Assembly (NCBI GenBank): GCA_965202745.1
Contig: CBDBCB010000021.1
Span: 186,001 to 250,000, forward strand
From: JACKII01 sp965202745
Lineage (GTDB): Bacteria > Pseudomonadota > Alphaproteobacteria > Bin95
Length of the DNA stretch: 64,000 nucleotides
Direction: 5' to 3'
Each line of letters begins with the position of its first letter. Positions within the stretch are counted from its first letter, which is position 1. Position numbers and translations under genes: made by a program. Below, in pieces: positions 62,757 through 64,000 of the stretch. The notes under the pieces are model-generated. The model saw only the letters and a list, made by a program, of their open reading frames with translations. It did not search any database and was not told the DNA's origin.

Positions 62757-64000
62757 ATGAGAAAGTTATTACGAGGGATTGCGGCGGCTATGATGATCTC
62801 CGGTGTGCTAGCCACCGGGGGTAACGCAGAGACTGGCAAGCCGAACATCGTCGTCATCATGGCTGATGATGTGGGGTGGGCAAGCCTCGGAGCTTATCAT
62901 GGTGGTATCAAAAGCATACGAACGCCAAATTTTGATATGCTCGCGGCGTCTGGGGCTCGTCTGACGGACTACTATTCGGAACCCTCGTGCACAGCGGGCC
63001 GGGCGGCGTTCCTGACAGGCCAGTTTCCCGTACGGACGGGTATGCACACTGTTGGGCTGCCCGGTGATCCCTTGGGGTTGAGCGCTGAGGATCCGACCCT
63101 TGCTAACCTACTGAAGGGGTTTGGTTACAAAACGGGTCAGTTTGGTAAAAATCATCTCGGCGATTTGAACAAGTTCCTGCCGACCGTAAAGGGTTTTGAT
63201 GAGTACTGGGGCTGGCTCTACCATCTCAATGCGATGGAATATACGAATGACCCGGATTGGCCGAAGGATCCCGCCTTTGCGAACCAGTTTGGCCCTCGGA
63301 ACGTCGTTCATTCTTTCGCCACCGATATGGATGACACGACGGTGGACCCACGGTGGGGGAAAGTCGGCAAACAGCGCATTGTTGACGATGGGCCTGCGCC
63401 GCCCGACCGTCAGCGGACTCTCGATGACGAGGTCATGTCGCACACCCTTGATTTCATTGATCGTGCAGTCGAATCCGAAGAGCCGTTTTTTGTTTGGATG
63501 GCGCCGGCTAGGGGGCATGTGTGGACCCATCTCAGCCCCAAATATGAAGCGATGCTTGGTGATGGGCGAGGACTCTAAGATGTCGTAATGAAAGAACTGG
63601 ATGACAATGTCGGCAAGGTTCTCTCGCATCTTGAGAAGCTTGGTATTTCGGACAATACGATTGTTGTTTTTACGCCCGATAATGGTCCGGAAACCATGAC
63701 ATGGCCAGACGGCGGTACGACTCCGTTCCATGGCGAGAAGGGCACCACATGGGAGGGCGGATTCCGCGTTCCGGCCATCATCCGCTGGTCGGGCAAGGTT
63801 CCTGAAGGGCAGGTACTAAACGGCATCTTCAGCGGTATGGACTGGGTGCCGACACTCGTTGCCGCGGCGGGCGGGCCCGAAGATCTGCCGGCAGCGTTGC
63901 GGGAAGGCTATGAGGGCTACAAGGTTCACTTGGACGGGTACAACCAGCTTCCCTATCTGACCGGTGCATCAGAGAGCCAGCGTAGGGAAATCATCTATTA
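62757..64000 (+). pseudogene. Sulfatase (arylsulfatase-like), internal stop, runs off window
   Basis: ATG at 62757 gives the signal peptide MRKLLRGIAAAMMISGVLAT and mature PNIVVIMADDVGWASLGAYH with the metal Asp pair. The formylglycine site is SEPSCTAGRAAFLTG (C-x-A-x-R form). GKNHLGDLNKFLPTVKGFDE and GHVWTHLSPKYEA follow. At 63576-63578 an in-frame TAA sits where relatives read Leu-Tyr-Glu-Asp-Val; the frame then continues DVVMKELDDNVGKVLSHLEK and TPDNGPETMTWPDGG to the window end. A 3-bp loss (TAT GAA to TAA) would explain it. Periplasmic sulfate-ester hydrolase, truncated as sequenced. Confidence 0.85.

Noticed and set aside
8372..63578. All lesions as sequencing or assembly errors
   Set aside because: Exact 10- and 19-bp duplications, internal deletions and IS insertions are not typical base-call errors, and neighbouring large core genes are clean. 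Some single-base indels in homopolymers could still be errors.
1..64000. CRISPR arrays, rRNA operon, tRNA genes
   Set aside because: No regularly spaced repeats and no rRNA or credible tRNA sequence seen on either strand.

Overview
The window reads as a chromosomal segment of an alphaproteobacterium, probably close to the Rhodospirillales. The reasons are high GC, a glycine-type 5-aminolevulinate synthase (HemA), a one-chain indolepyruvate:ferredoxin oxidoreductase, DUF4170, several luciferase-like (LLM) oxidoreductases and a PEP-CTERM protein. This placement is inference; no rRNA or tRNA gene was seen. Housekeeping genes are intact (secA, thrS, infC, acs, leuA and the prkA-DUF444-spoVR stress operon). 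Many accessory genes are broken.

Layout. 1-8 kb: end of a DMT exporter, spoVR/DUF444/prkA operon, a one-heme lipoprotein and an LLM oxidoreductase. 8.4-18.6 kb: a gene graveyard with an alpha/beta hydrolase, an SDR, a hydrolase/ABC-binding-protein junction, an IS1595-transposase/SDR chimera, hyuA, hyuB and a pentameric ligand-gated ion channel, all damaged; one intact LLM gene and a DUF6471 gene lie among them. 18.6-27.2 kb: an amide and D-amino-acid island with an intact D-carbamoylase and D-threonine-aldolase-like enzyme, a PEP-CTERM protein, CoA-transferase A/B and an MFS transporter, followed by a broken second carbamoylase, amidase and polysaccharide deacetylase. 27.3-32.3 kb: DUF2786-like gene, cinA-type amidase, secA and a tiny secreted protein. 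32.3-34.2 kb: a leucyl aminopeptidase split by an IS481 fragment. 34.2-46 kb: esterase, two glycosyltransferases, thrS, a VOC protein, infC, the indolepyruvate oxidoreductase, an LLM enzyme, DUF4170 and a 2OG-Fe(II) oxygenase. 46-52.1 kb: a podovirus-like prophage remnant (LexA-type repressor to capsid) cut by a degenerate IS30. 52.3-61 kb: acs, LLM, leuA, hemA, SDR, a broken unknown gene and a carboxymuconolactone decarboxylase family protein. 61.2-62.4 kb: a complete IS3-family element with terminal repeats and a 3-bp target duplication. The window ends in a sulfatase gene with an internal stop.

The most striking signal is how genes were broken. Four are disrupted by short perfect tandem duplications: 10 bp in hyuA, a third CCTG in the ion channel, two extra 19-bp copies in the second carbamoylase, and a doubled CCCA in the aminopeptidase. 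Others carry single-base indels, in-frame stops or internal deletions, some with junctions at short repeats. The adjacent large essential genes have no such lesions, so simple sequencing error is a poor general explanation. Active gene loss, perhaps with elevated replication slippage, fits better.

Functionally, the hydantoinase/oxoprolinase pair, two D-carbamoylases, amidase, D-threonine-aldolase-like enzyme, transporter and CoA transferase look like a former route for taking up and degrading cyclic amides and D-amino acids, of which only parts remain.
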